Positions 7,901-16,146 of a stretch of 64,000 nt of DNA are shown here, piece by piece. The stretch comes from Rhodobacterales bacterium (lineage in GTDB: Bacteria > Pseudomonadota > Alphaproteobacteria > Rhodobacterales > Rhodobacteraceae), in contig JAJNPS010000010.1 in the NCBI GenBank assembly GCA_021155205.1, positions 147,111 to 211,110 on the forward strand. The letters run 5' to 3'. Both the position numbers and the translations under genes were made by a program. The notes beneath the pieces are model-generated. The model had not been told where the DNA came from. It made no database searches and worked only from the letters and a program-made list of their open reading frames with translations. Every line of letters begins with the position of its first letter. The first letter of the stretch is position 1.

Positions 7901-10900
7901 CGCTCGCGCGCAGGCGCCCGTCGCCCCGCGCGATCATGCCGCCCAGCGCCTGAAAGTCCGACGCCTCGGCATGGGTGATGCCCAGGTGGCGCAATTGTAC
8001 CTGCGCTTGCGTCCAGGCCAGCGTGGCGGCGCGCGCAAAGGCCGAGGGATCGCGGTGGCGGTCAACCAGATCCAAAAGCGCCTCGGGCGAGGCCGCGACC
8101 ATGGTCCAGAACGTCACCCGCGTCACCCCGCCGGGCGGCACGCTGACGCGGCGGCGGATCGAAAAGATCGGGTCAAGCACGGTCCCTGTGGTGCCCGACA
8201 GGGGCGCCCCCGCCATCGCCGCCTGCCCGATGCTGCGCCCGCGCCCGATGAAGCGCGCGCGGTCCGTCTCGATCTGCATCGGCGCTGTCTCGGGGCCTTC
8301 GACCACCGCGATATGGGCGGCCCAGACTTCGGGATCCTGCGGCGAACGGCGGCGGCGCGTGGCGATGATGACACCCAGTTCGGGCAAATAGTCGGTGACG
8401 ACGAACATCTTGGAGAACGCCGGATGCGCCTGATCCGCCGCCTGCGGCGCCAGTACCAGTTCGGCATAGGAGGTCAGGTCCACCTCGCGCGCGCGCCGCC
8501 CGGTATTGGTCAGCGTGACACGCCGCGCCTCGGCGTCATCCTCGGCCGACACGACCACCTCGGTAAGGGTCGCAAGGCGCGCGGCCTGATGGCTGAACGA
8601 CGCCTGATGTTCGCTGAAGACGGCGCGGTGGCCCGCAAGGCCGGCGCGCACCGGCTGCACGCCAGCTGACCAACCGGCCCCGGTTGCCACGTCGCGCAGA
8701 AAGATGAACGATCCCAGTGCTGCGGCAGAGGGTTCCGCCCGCCAGCGCGTGATGGCGAGGTCGCGCCAGCGGCTGAACCCCTCGCCCATGGGCGTCAGCA
8801 TCACGCCGTAATTGCCGTTGGACAGATGGTGCGCCGTGGGCACCGCGTCCGCCGCCGGATCAAACGTCCGCACGGCGGGCAGGTCGCTGGTCTCGACCGG
8901 GGCCACCAGCACCTCGGTCGCGCGGGGCGGGGCAGTGACGACATCGCGCGGCACGCGTTCCTGCAGCAGCAGGTCCACCCCCCTGATCATCGGCTCGGCA
9001 TGGAACCGGTCGCGCAGGCGGGCGTCCTGCAGGGTGTTGGCGATGGCGGTGATGGTCATGCCCTGATGATGCGCCATGAAATTGCGCACGATGGCAAAGT
9101 CCTCGTTGTCCTGCAGGCGCGCGGGCGTGAAATCGACCGCCTCGTAAAACCCGTAGCGCCCCTCGGCCCCAAGCGCGGCCAGACGGGCATAGTTCCGCAC
9201 CGCCCCCGCCGGGTCGATCATCGCCGCCAGCCCGGTCGCATAGGGGGCAATGACGCGGTTTTCGCTGAGGCCCCGCTTCAGCCCCAGACCCGGCACGCCA
9301 AAGTTGGAATACTGGTAGGTCATTTCCAGGTCGCGCGCGTTGTAGGCGGATTCCGAAATACCCCAGGGCAGCCCCAGCGCCGCGCCATAGGTCTGCTGGC
9401 GCGCCACGACAAGGCGTGTCGTCTGTTCCAGCACCGACCCTGCGGGCGCGCGCATCACCAGCGACGGCATCAGGTATTCGAACATGCTGCCCGACCACGA
9501 GATCAGCGCCGATCCGGCACCGACGGGCGTCGCGGCGCGCCCCAGACGGAACCAGTGGCGCGTGTCCACGTCGCCCTTGGCAATGGCGAACAGGCTTGCC
9601 AGGCGCGCCTCGGACGCCAGAAGGTCATAGCAATTGGGGTCCAGCCGGTTGGTGGCCAGCGAAAAGCCGATCGACAACAGCTTTTTGTCGGGATCGAGCA
9701 GAAAGGCAAAGTCCATGTCGGTTGCCGTGGAATGCGCCAAAGCGCCGACCTCGGCCAACAGCGCGGCATCGACAGGGCGGTCCTGATCGTCGATCCACTG
9801 TGAAAGACCGTCGCGCAAAGCCAGCATCCAGAACCGGCCTTCGGGATCGGTGGCGTCCCCGGCCTGCACCAGCCGGTCCATGTCGGGCATCAGGCCGCGC
9901 AGGGGCCGCGCCCCATCCGCCAGCGCGTCGGACACCGCCCGCAGCGCCTGGGCCGGTTCGGCCCCGTCGGGACGGTCGCCAAGCACCTGCTGCGCCAACA
10001 GCACCGTATCGCGCAGGGCCTCGCGGCAGGTCGCCTCGGGGACCGGGGTATCGGCCCAGTCGCGGCAGGCTTGCGCGACCGCGATCAGATGACCCGCCAG
10101 ATTGCCGCTGTCCACCGACGAGACGTAGGCCGGATCCAGCACGCGCAGGTCGCGCGTGTCGTGCCAGTTGTAGAGATGACCGCGATAGCGCGGCATCCGC
10201 CGGATTGTCTGCAGCGTGTCGCGCAGGCGCTGCAGCGCCGCGCGCTGGCCGATCCAGCCCATGTCGCGCGCCACCACCGTCGACAAGAGATAAAGCCCGA
10301 TATTGGTGGGCGAGGTCCGTGTCGCGATGGCCGGTCTGGGGGTTTCCTGAAAGTTGTCGGGCGGCAGGAAGTTCTCCTCGGCCGTCACGAAGGTCTCGAA
10401 ATAGCGCCAGGTCCGGCGCGCGATCAGGCGCAGGGCCTGTGCCTCGTCCGGCGTCAACCCCTGGGCGGCCGGGGCGCGGCCGGGGCGGCTGATGCGCTGC
10501 GCGACACAGGGTGCCGACAGCCAGGCCAGCGCAAAGGGCAGGATCACAGGCAGGACCGCGGCATTCAGCCCGAGCGCTAGTGCCACGACCCCCGCCGCCA
10601 GCCCAAGGCCGGGCACCATGCGGCGATACTGGTGGAGCAGCCCGGGCAGATCGCCCTGCCCCGCCTGTGCCGCCGTCGTCCATTCCAGCAGATGCCGGCG
10701 CGACACCGCCAGCCGCCAGCAGGTGCGCAGGACGGCGTCCAGCATGGTGGCCGCCGTATCCGCCAGCAGAACCATCGACAGGCCGATCTGGGCAAAGGCC
10801 AGTGCCGCATCCTGCCCGAGAGCCGCGAAATGGCTGCGCAAGGTGACGCCAGGGCGCCCCGGAACCAGCCCGAAGGGCAAGGGCAACAGTCGCGGCAGCG

Positions 10901-13460
10901 CAAGCATCACCACAATCAGCACCGACCAGAGCGCCGCCTGTGCCGGGGCCAGCATCCAGCCCGCCAACAGCGCGACCATGGCCAGGGGCGCGGTCAGCGA
11001 CCGGCGCAGGTTGTCGATCATCTTCCAGCGCCCGACCGGCGGCACGCCGCCGCCTTCATGTCGCCGGGCCCCGAAAATCCACGGCAGCAATTGCCAGTCG
11101 CCACGCGCCCAACGGTGCTGGCGGCGGATGTCCACGTCATGACGGGCGGGAAAATCCTCTACCACCTCGACATCGGAGGCCAGCGCCGCGCGGGCAAACA
11201 CGCCTTCGAAGAGATCATGGCTCAGCATCGTGTTGTCAGGCACGCGCCCCGCCAGCGCGCCCGTGAAGGCATCGACGTCGTAGATGCCCTTGCCGGTAAA
11301 GGTGCCCTCGTCGAACAGGTCCTGATAGACGTCCGACACTGCCGCCGCATAGGGCTCGATGCCGCCGGGGGCGGAAAACACCCTCTGGTAGACCGATCCG
11401 TCATGACCCGTGGGCAGCGCGGCGGTGACGCGGGGCTGCAGGATGCCGTAGCCCGCGATCACGCGCCGGGCCGCCGGGTCAAGGCGCGGTCGGTTCAAGG
11501 GATGCGCCATCTTGCCGATCAGCTGGCGCACGGTGCCGCGCAACAGGCGCGTATCGGCGTCCAGCGTGATCACGTGGCGCACATCCCGCGGCAAGGCGCC
11601 GCTGATCACGGCAAAGCTGGTATCGCTCGCCCCGCGCAACAGACGGTTCAGTTCGTCCAGCTTGCCGCGCTTGCGCTCCCAACCCATCCAGACACCCTCG
11701 TCCGGGTTCCACAGCCGTTTGCGGTGCAGGAAAAAGAACCGCGCACCGTCATCGGACGGATACCGCGCATTCAGCCCTGCCACAGCGTTGCAGGCGGCCG
11801 CAACAAGCGTGTCATCCTGATCGGTCGTCGCCGTATCGGCGTCGCGCGCGTCCGACAACAGGGCATAATGTACCGCCCCCCCGACGCTGGACAGATGATG
11901 CACCTCCAGCTGTTCGATCTGGGCCTGCACCTCGCCCGTGTCGTGCAAAAGGATCGGCACCACGACCAGCGTGCGCAAGGCGGGCGGGACACCTTTGGCA
12001 AGTTCCAGCCCCGGCAGGGGTTTGGGCGGCACGCTGCGGGTGATGGCGGTGTTGACGATGGCCATGGCGGCCTCGACCGCCACCGCCAGGGCGGCAAGAC
12101 CCAGCGCCACCTGTGCAGGCCCGCCGACACCCGCAGCCTGCATCAGCGCCAGCGCCAGTGTGACCAGCGCCAGCGCCACCGCGCCGACAGCACCCAGATA
12201 GCCCGCAAGTCCCGAGCGGCCGATCCAGCGCGTCAGTTGCACCCGGCGCCGGGGGTGGAACCCCACGCTGCTTTCCAGGGCCGCCCGCCCCTGACCGATC
12301 AGCCAGTGGCCCGGATCGCGTTCATGCGCCGCGTCGGCCCCTGCCGCGAGGCCAAGACAGGCCTCGGCAATGGCGGTTTCGTTCTGGCCCGCGCCGCGCG
12401 CCAGAATTTCCACCTCGGTCCGATAGCGGTTGCGCGTTGCAAAATCCATCTCGGCATAGGTCGCATTGTCGCGCAACCGGGCGTCGATCAGGCTGACTTC
12501 CTCGAAGAATTCGGCCCAGTCCATTTCGGAAATCAGGCGCATCGAGGTCACGATGTTGCGCATCGTCACGTTCGACGCCCCCATCCGCAACTGGGCGTTC
12601 GCGACAACGGCATCGACCGTGGTGCCCTGTTGGCCCAGACGGTCCTCCAGCCAGCCCGACAAGGGTGTGTGGGCCGGGTCAAAGCCGCGCAGCCGCTTGG
12701 CGATCTGCGCTGCGACAAGATCCGGCAGCGGCGCGGTCTCGTAATCCGCAACCGCCTTTTGCAGCGCAAAAAGCGGCGAGCGGCCGGAGGGGTCGCGCGC
12801 GGCAAGCACGGCATCCACGATGGCATCTGCGGTCAGCCGCATCTGGTGGCCGTCGACGATCTGCGCGGTCAGCCGGCGCATGTTCTCGACCAGCACGATG
12901 CGCAGCGTGATGGCGACGGCCCAAAGCTCGCCGATCATCAGGGGCTGCACCTGCTGATAGGCGCGCACGAACCGCACCAGGATAGGCCCCGAGATCAGGC
13001 TGTCGGTATGGGCGACATAGGCCCAGGCCAGCCCGAAGACGCGCGGATAGCCCTCGAACGGACCTTCGGCCAGCTTGGGAAGCTGGCGGTAATAGCCCGG
13101 CGGCAGGTCCTCGCGGATCTGCAACAGCTGTTCTTCGACCAGATGAAAGTTGTCCAGGAGCCACTCGGCCGCAGGCGCTATGCTCTGCCCGGCCTGCAGG
13201 GCCTGCGCGCAGGTCCGGTAGGCGTCAAGCAGGGCCGCCGCGTTGGCGCGCACGCGACGGCTCAGCTTTTGGACCGGCCGGGGTCTGCCGGGCACGACCG
13301 GCTGAGCGGCGGCCAGCGTGCGGGCGTGATGTTCCAGCCGTTCTGCGCCGAACAGGTCCGACCGGATCGGCGCGCGGTCCTGCCAGAGGCCGCTTTCCGA
13401 TCCCGGGCGCCACCGCTGCCATGACCGCCACAGCCGTGGCAGACGGTCTTGCGCGCTCAC
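4986..13460 (-). CDS. ndvB: Cyclic beta-1,2-glucan synthase (GT84-GH94, NdvB/Cgs type)
   Basis: At 2824 residues it matches the usual 2800-2870 of NdvB/Cgs. Order: N-terminal region with membrane helices near 407-455; GT84 glycosyltransferase with VITLDADTRL (about 625) and QHRWARGDW (about 780, QxxRW); further helices near 820-870 and 947-985; a glucoamylase-like domain (about 1005-1450, RTWRYFETFVTAEENFLPPD); two GH94-associated beta-sandwich blocks; and a C-terminal GH94 phosphorylase domain with GDWNDGMN (about 2497), the motif typical of GH94. Known role: synthesis, cyclisation and length control of periplasmic beta-1,2-glucans for osmoadaptation and host interaction. The GTG start overlaps the TGA of the CsbD-like gene (GTGA), implying coupled translation from the stress-type promoter at 13702-13727. 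Confidence 0.92.
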   Translation of the reverse strand: MSAQDRLPRLWRSWQRWRPGSESGLWQDRAPIRSDLFGAERLEHHARTLAAAQPVVPGRPRPVQKLSRRVRANAAALLDAYRTCAQALQAGQSIAPAAEWLLDNFHLVEEQLLQIREDLPPGYYRQLPKLAEGPFEGYPRVFGLAWAYVAHTDSLISGPILVRFVRAYQQVQPLMIGELWAVAITLRIVLVENMRRLTAQIVDGHQMRLTADAIVDAVLAARDPSGRSPLFALQKAVADYETAPLPDLVAAQIAKRLRGFDPAHTPLSGWLEDRLGQQGTTVDAVVANAQLRMGASNVTMRNIVTSMRLISEMDWAEFFEEVSLIDARLRDNATYAEMDFATRNRYRTEVEILARGAGQNETAIAEACLGLAAGADAAHERDPGHWLIGQGRAALESSVGFHPRRRVQLTRWIGRSGLAGYLGAVGAVALALVTLALALMQAAGVGGPAQVALGLAALAVAVEAAMAIVNTAITRSVPPKPLPGLELAKGVPPALRTLVVVPILLHDTGEVQAQIEQLEVHHLSSVGGAVHYALLSDARDADTATTDQDDTLVAAACNAVAGLNARYPSDDGARFFFLHRKRLWNPDEGVWMGWERKRGKLDELNRLLRGASDTSFAVISGALPRDVRHVITLDADTRLLRGTVRQLIGKMAHPLNRPRLDPAARRVIAGYGILQPRVTAALPTGHDGSVYQRVFSAPGGIEPYAAAVSDVYQDLFDEGTFTGKGIYDVDAFTGALAGRVPDNTMLSHDLFEGVFARAALASDVEVVEDFPARHDVDIRRQHRWARGDWQLLPWIFGARRHEGGGVPPVGRWKMIDNLRRSLTAPLAMVALLAGWMLAPAQAALWSVLIVVMLALPRLLPLPFGLVPGRPGVTLRSHFAALGQDAALAFAQIGLSMVLLADTAATMLDAVLRTCWRLAVSRRHLLEWTTAAQAGQGDLPGLLHQYRRMVPGLGLAAGVVALALGLNAAVLPVILPFALAWLSAPCVAQRISRPGRAPAAQGLTPDEAQALRLIARRTWRYFETFVTAEENFLPPDNFQETPRPAIATRTSPTNIGLYLLSTVVARDMGWIGQRAALQRLRDTLQTIRRMPRYRGHLYNWHDTRDLRVLDPAYVSSVDSGNLAGHLIAVAQACRDWADTPVPEATCREALRDTVLLAQQVLGDRPDGAEPAQALRAVSDALADGARPLRGLMPDMDRLVQAGDATDPEGRFWMLALRDGLSQWIDDQDRPVDAALLAEVGALAHSTATDMDFAFLLDPDKKLLSIGFSLATNRLDPNCYDLLASEARLASLFAIAKGDVDTRHWFRLGRAATPVGAGSALISWSGSMFEYLMPSLVMRAPAGSVLEQTTRLVVARQQTYGAALGLPWGISESAYNARDLEMTYQYSNFGVPGLGLKRGLSENRVIAPYATGLAAMIDPAGAVRNYARLAALGAEGRYGFYEAVDFTPARLQDNEDFAIVRNFMAHHQGMTITAIANTLQDARLRDRFHAEPMIRGVDLLLQERVPRDVVTAPPRATEVLVAPVETSDLPAVRTFDPAADAVPTAHHLSNGNYGVMLTPMGEGFSRWRDLAITRWRAEPSAAALGSFIFLRDVATGAGWSAGVQPVRAGLAGHRAVFSEHQASFSHQAARLATLTEVVVSAEDDAEARRVTLTNTGRRAREVDLTSYAELVLAPQAADQAHPAFSKMFVVTDYLPELGVIIATRRRRSPQDPEVWAAHIAVVEGPETAPMQIETDRARFIGRGRSIGQAAMAGAPLSGTTGTVLDPIFSIRRRVSVPPGGVTRVTFWTMVAASPEALLDLVDRHRDPSAFARAATLAWTQAQVQLRHLGITHAEASDFQALGGMIARGDGRLRASVPQMLDGAAPQSALWAMGISGDLPIVLLQIDDAEDIGVLHQMLSAHEYWGMRQLAVDLVILNDRSSSYVQDLQIAIDSAVRAARSRPRAEGLHAGMHTLRGDLLQAGARGQIIAVARAVLVAGRGDIGQHLSNLAPPRMPAPAAPAGLPRAVAPVRAAIQPPTPVPDLEFFNGTGGFADDGREYVTVLRDGATTPAPWINVVANADFGFQVSAEGAGHVWSENSRENQLTPWSNDPVTDPVGAAIYLQDEDAELIWTPTALPIRTDGTYVARHGFGYSTFAHDNHGIASELTEFVPVEGTVKISRLSLRNVGPAPRQLVVTAYAEWVLGPSRAVTIPHVATRREPATGAILAQNTFGTAFPGRVAFADFGPGVTAFTADRAEFIGTGGTLERPAALAGGGLAGRTGPGLDPCAALQRRVTIRPGETVTLTFLLGQAASDAAARALIEATRARDPDALLQAARQHWRDLLTTVQVRTPDRAMDILLNGWLLYQTLACRIWARAGFYQASGAYGFRDQLQDGMALTLARPEMTREHLLRAASRQFPEGDVQHWWLPHSGQGVRTRISDDRIWLGYGVARYVAVSGDAAILDEPLPFLQGPPVPPGAHDDFFQPTVSDDTASLFEHCARGLDQALALTGENGIPLIGTGDWNDGMNRVGEAGRGTSVWVGWLLIATIGMMAPLADIRDPARAKRWRAHAGAVRLAIESQAWDGAWYRRGTFDDGTPLGSALSDECRIDSIAQSWAVLSGAGDPDRARTAMASMSEHLVRPDPGIALLFTPPFDRTPMDPGYIKGYPPGLRENGGQYSHAAMWAILAHARLGDGASAARLFAMLNPINHARTAADASRYKVEPYVVAADVYSTAPHEGRGGWSWYTGSAGWMYRAGIEGILGLMRQGDSLRLAPCLPPDWPEATLHATLGAARFAITLRNPQGGGNAILAATMDGTPLQVGKEGAVVPLRDGNHEVLVVLGRAEH

Positions 13461-13648
13461 TCTTGGTGCAAGGCGCTGCGCGTGTCGGGCCGATCCCCGC
13501 CCTGACGATCCGTCATCGGCCCGGCGCGTCTGTCAGAGATGGCGCGCAGCGTGTTCCGCGTGCGGACCGACAGCGGCGAATATTGCACATCCGCGCGCAC
13601 CCGCCGCGCCATCGCCGCCCATTTGGATTCGATCTGATCCCAGTCCAT
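13457..13648 (-). CDS. CsbD-like small protein
   Basis: A 63-residue basic protein beginning MDWDQIESKWAAMARRVR, which resembles the first helix of CsbD-family stress proteins (MNWDxIEGxWKQ). The remainder (VQYSPLSVRTRNTLRAISDRRAG) is unlike canonical CsbD and the domain may be truncated. GGGGGAAG precedes the ATG. Its TGA overlaps the GTG of the glucan synthase gene. CsbD proteins belong to general-stress regulons in several bacteria, which fits the promoter upstream. Function unknown; the family call is tentative. Confidence 0.6.
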   Translation of the reverse strand: MDWDQIESKWAAMARRVRADVQYSPLSVRTRNTLRAISDRRAGPMTDRQGGDRPDTRSALHQE

Positions 13649-13701
13649 GTCTTCCCCCAAGGTTGCTGATGCAGATGGGCCACAACGCCCCGTGGAGCGT
13701 G

Positions 13702-13727
13702 AACGCGCTCGCCCGCCGACGGGTTCC
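13702..13727 (-). promoter_or_regulatory. EcfG-type promoter for the CsbD-like/glucan synthase operon
   Basis: On the minus strand: GGAAC (13727-13723), 17-nt spacer, CGTT (13705-13702), an exact consensus, 54 bp upstream of the ATG at 13648. This links cyclic glucan synthesis to the stress regulon. Confidence 0.65.
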
Positions 13728-13920
13728 CCATGGGCGGCGCAAATCCGCGCAAGGTCGGCATCGGGTGTCGATGTCCCGGCAACCCGGTTTCGCGGCTGAC
13801 TGTCACCACGGCAGGGCGAGCGGCGGGCGGCGCGGCCTGACCGGCCTGAACGCCTGTCCGACAAAAGGGACTTCGGTTTTGGCGAAAGAGAGGCGACCAA
13901 TAGAGAAGTGAACCGCGCCG

Positions 13921-14121
13921 GAAACCATCGCGATTGCAGAATCCGGCCAGACCCTGCCGCCGGGCACCGTGCTGGTGCTGGAGAACTACACTGACAATGC
14001 GCTGACCGACTATTTCGTGATGAAAAAGGGAGAAGGCTGGGGCCTCGACTTCGCCGAGGAAGATCGCGCGGGCGACTGGCACTTCCAGCAGTTCGATACC
14101 GGGCGGAACGTCCGGCGCACC
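13921..14121 (+). pseudogene. Cytochrome P460 fragment
   Basis: In frame from 13921 (just after a TGA at 13909) the translation includes LPPGTVLVLENY, DYFVMKKGEGWGLDFAEE and GDWHFQQFDTG. This is the central part of a cytochrome P460 domain (periplasmic haem proteins oxidising hydroxylamine or detoxifying NO). The signal peptide, the N-terminal part and the C-terminal CxxCH haem site are all missing; the reading frame continues into transposase sequence. A dead fragment left by insertion and deletion. Confidence 0.7.
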
Positions 14122-14500
14122 GCCATCGCCGATCGTTGCGTTATGGACGCCAGCGAACACGACGTGCTGGCCTACATGTCCTTCCCGCGCCAGCACCGCA
14201 CCAAGCTGCATTCCACCAACCCCATCGAGCGCCTGAACAAGGAGGTCAAGCGCCGCGCCGACGTCGTCGGCGTTGGTCGGGAAATCCTTCCACTGGAAGG
14301 ATTTCTGGTCCTCCCAACTCCCCAACGAGGCCTCCATCATGCGCCTGATCGGGGCGGTCCTGGTCGAGCAGAACGACGAATGGCAGACCGCCAGCCGCTA
14401 CATGATGGTCGAGGCCTTCGCGCAGATCGACAAGGAGGAGATCGACGCGCAGCTCGTTCTTCACCATCGCGGCACCTCAAGGCGCGGTTTTCTCCCATAG
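14122..14500 (+). mobile_element. IS256-family transposase remnant (C-terminal part, frameshifted)
   Basis: The translation EHDVLAYMSFPRQHRTKLHS, NPIERLNKEVKRRADVVG is the conserved C-terminal end of an IS256-type (MULE-fold) transposase. After 14272 the frame shifts and the rest (LPNEASIMRLIGAVLVEQND, EWQTASRYMMVEAFAQID) continues in the frame starting at 14273. About 47 extra bases, including a perfect palindrome, separate the two parts. The N-terminal two thirds of the transposase are absent and replaced by P460 sequence. No terminal inverted repeats recognised. Confidence 0.85.
14282..14304. repeat. Perfect 23-nt palindrome inside the transposase remnant
   Basis: AAATCCTTCCA (14282-14292), C, TGGAAGGATTT (14294-14304). 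It lies within the extra bases that interrupt the IS256-type reading frame between VVG and PNEAS. No T-run follows, so it is not a terminator. Confidence 0.8.
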
Positions 14501-14654
14501 TCGCAAACGCTGACGGGTTGGTCTTGGACCTTGCGAGGTGAAAGATCATCCGAACGGGGTTTCACCATCCATTCTGGACCTCCCCTTCAGTCAGAAAGGT
14601 GAATCCCACCCCCCCGCAAGGAAATCCCCCGCGATCCAGTCAAAAACGATCCCG

Positions 14655-15347
14655 CTAAAGGCCGTGCAGCCAGCGCATCCGTCCGGCAAGGTCGGGCGCG
14701 CCAAAGGCCAGCGATCCCATCACCACCGTCTCGGCCCCGGCGGCGCGCAAAAGGGGCACCGTGTTTTCGCGGATGCCGCCATCGGCCGCCAGAAGGATGC
14801 GCCGGCCCGTGGCCGCGATCAGGGCCTTTGCCGTGCGAAGCCGGGCGGTGGCGGCGGGGTCCAGCCCCTGCCCCCTGACCCCGATCGCGGTGCCAAGGAG
14901 CGTCAGCGCGTCCAGGCGGTCGAGCCAGGGCGCCGCCTGCGCCACGGGCGTTTCCACCCGCAGCACCATCCCGGCCCTGACGCCATGCGCGGCAATCCAG
15001 TCCAGACCGGCGCCTGCATTCGCATTTTCGGCATGCAGGCTGATCAGATCGGCCCCGGCCTCGGCAAACTGGTCGATCTGCGCGCGCAGGATGTCATCGG
15101 ACACCATCAGATGCACATGGATCGGCAGCGCCGTCTGGTCCCGCAACCGGGCAACAAGGTCGGGAAAGTACAAGAATGCGGGCGCGAAATGCCCATCCGC
15201 CACGTCGATATGCAGGATATCTGCATGGGGCGTGATCCGGGCGAGGTCATCCGCCAGCCGGATCAGGTCTGCCGACCACATCGAGTATTCGGCCATAAGG
15301 CGTTGCCGCGGCAGGGCGGCCATCCAGTCATCGGCAGGACGCGGCAT
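14655..15347 (-). CDS. Ribulose-phosphate 3-epimerase family protein (variant)
   Basis: A 230-residue (beta/alpha)8 protein with Rpe landmarks: HIDVADGHFAP (metal His/Asp), VHLMVSDD, and LLAADGGIRENT near the C-terminus (phosphate-binding). The usual MxVxPGFGGQ phosphate loop is replaced by IGVRGQGLD, so it probably acts on a different ketose phosphate than housekeeping Rpe (for example an allulose- or tagatose-type 6-phosphate). It is the last gene of the minus-strand sugar operon; AAGGAG sits inside the end of the preceding gene. Substrate unknown. Confidence 0.75.
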   Translation of the reverse strand: MPRPADDWMAALPRQRLMAEYSMWSADLIRLADDLARITPHADILHIDVADGHFAPAFLYFPDLVARLRDQTALPIHVHLMVSDDILRAQIDQFAEAGADLISLHAENANAGAGLDWIAAHGVRAGMVLRVETPVAQAAPWLDRLDALTLLGTAIGVRGQGLDPAATARLRTAKALIAATGRRILLAADGGIRENTVPLLRAAGAETVVMGSLAFGAPDLAGRMRWLHGL

Positions 15348-15348
15348 G

Positions 15349-16146
15349 TCAGATCTCCTTCAAAAAGCGTGTCATGGCAGCGCCAAGTGCCGCAAGATGC
15401 GCGGGCTTGTCGCGCCCCTTGGGCGGCAGGCCGACCAGCCGCGCCTTGGGGATCAGGTCGGCCAGAGCCAGCGCATGCGCCGCCGGATGGATGACATCCC
15501 CGAAGGTGGAACAGATGAGGACAGGCAGCTTCATCGCACGCAGATCGGCGGGGGAAATCCCCGGACCGTCAGCAGAAATGGCCGTCAGCAGGCGCGCCGT
15601 GTCCGAGTGCGGCTTGCGGTCAAAGAACCCCATCAGCGAGGCCAGATTGTCGGGGGCCTCGGCCTGCAACCTTTGCGCGGCGGCCCCTTTGGCAAAGACC
15701 ACGCGCGCCGCGTCGGCGGACAAGCGTCCCAGCAGGTCGCCCACCTCGGCATTCGGGGCCATGTTGGCAGGGGCGGCATCCGTGACCCAGGCCGGGCGCA
15801 CGATGACAAGCGCGCGCACCAGATCGCGCCGGATGACCGCAAGACGGCAGGCAATGGCCGCCCCCATCGAGATGCCGCCCAGCACCACCGGGCCGCCAAG
15901 CTTTTCGATCAGCGCCGCCACATCGTCGGCAAAGCGCGCGATGGAGGGGGCGGGGTCCATCTGCGACGCACCGTGACCCGCACATTCCAGACATGACCAG
16001 CGTTGCGGGTCCAGGCCCGCCATCGCCTCGGCCACCTGCCCGGCATCGCCGCAGAGACCGTGCTGGAACACCAGGGCCGGGCCGGTCTCGCCGCCGCCAT
16101 GGATGGCCAGCCGCAGGTCGCGCCGGGTCAGCCAGCCGGTCTGCAT
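15349..16146 (-). CDS. Alpha/beta hydrolase
   Basis: A 265-residue alpha/beta-hydrolase. It shows FQHGLCGD (oxyanion HG), a nucleophile elbow GISMGA, a later Asp in CSTFGDVIHP and a C-terminal His near RDKPAHLAAL, completing a Ser-Asp-His triad. It could be an esterase or lactonase acting on a sugar acid lactone formed by the dehydrogenase two genes upstream; that role is inferred from context only. Starts at ATG 16146, which overlaps the TGA of the isomerase gene (TGATG); the ORF also has a GTG one codon earlier. Confidence 0.8.
   Translation of the reverse strand: MQTGWLTRRDLRLAIHGGGETGPALVFQHGLCGDAGQVAEAMAGLDPQRWSCLECAGHGASQMDPAPSIARFADDVAALIEKLGGPVVLGGISMGAAIACRLAVIRRDLVRALVIVRPAWVTDAAPANMAPNAEVGDLLGRLSADAARVVFAKGAAAQRLQAEAPDNLASLMGFFDRKPHSDTARLLTAISADGPGISPADLRAMKLPVLICSTFGDVIHPAAHALALADLIPKARLVGLPPKGRDKPAHLAALGAAMTRFLKEI

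Noticed and set aside
10632..13424. A 930-codon plus-strand open frame opposite the glucan synthase, and similar long antisense frames at 4758-6911 and 7047-8669
   Set aside because: The minus-strand gene is unmistakable over its full length; the antisense translations have the skewed composition of shadow frames.
14282..14304. The 23-nt palindrome as an intrinsic terminator
   Set aside because: No T-run on either side and it lies within a coding remnant.
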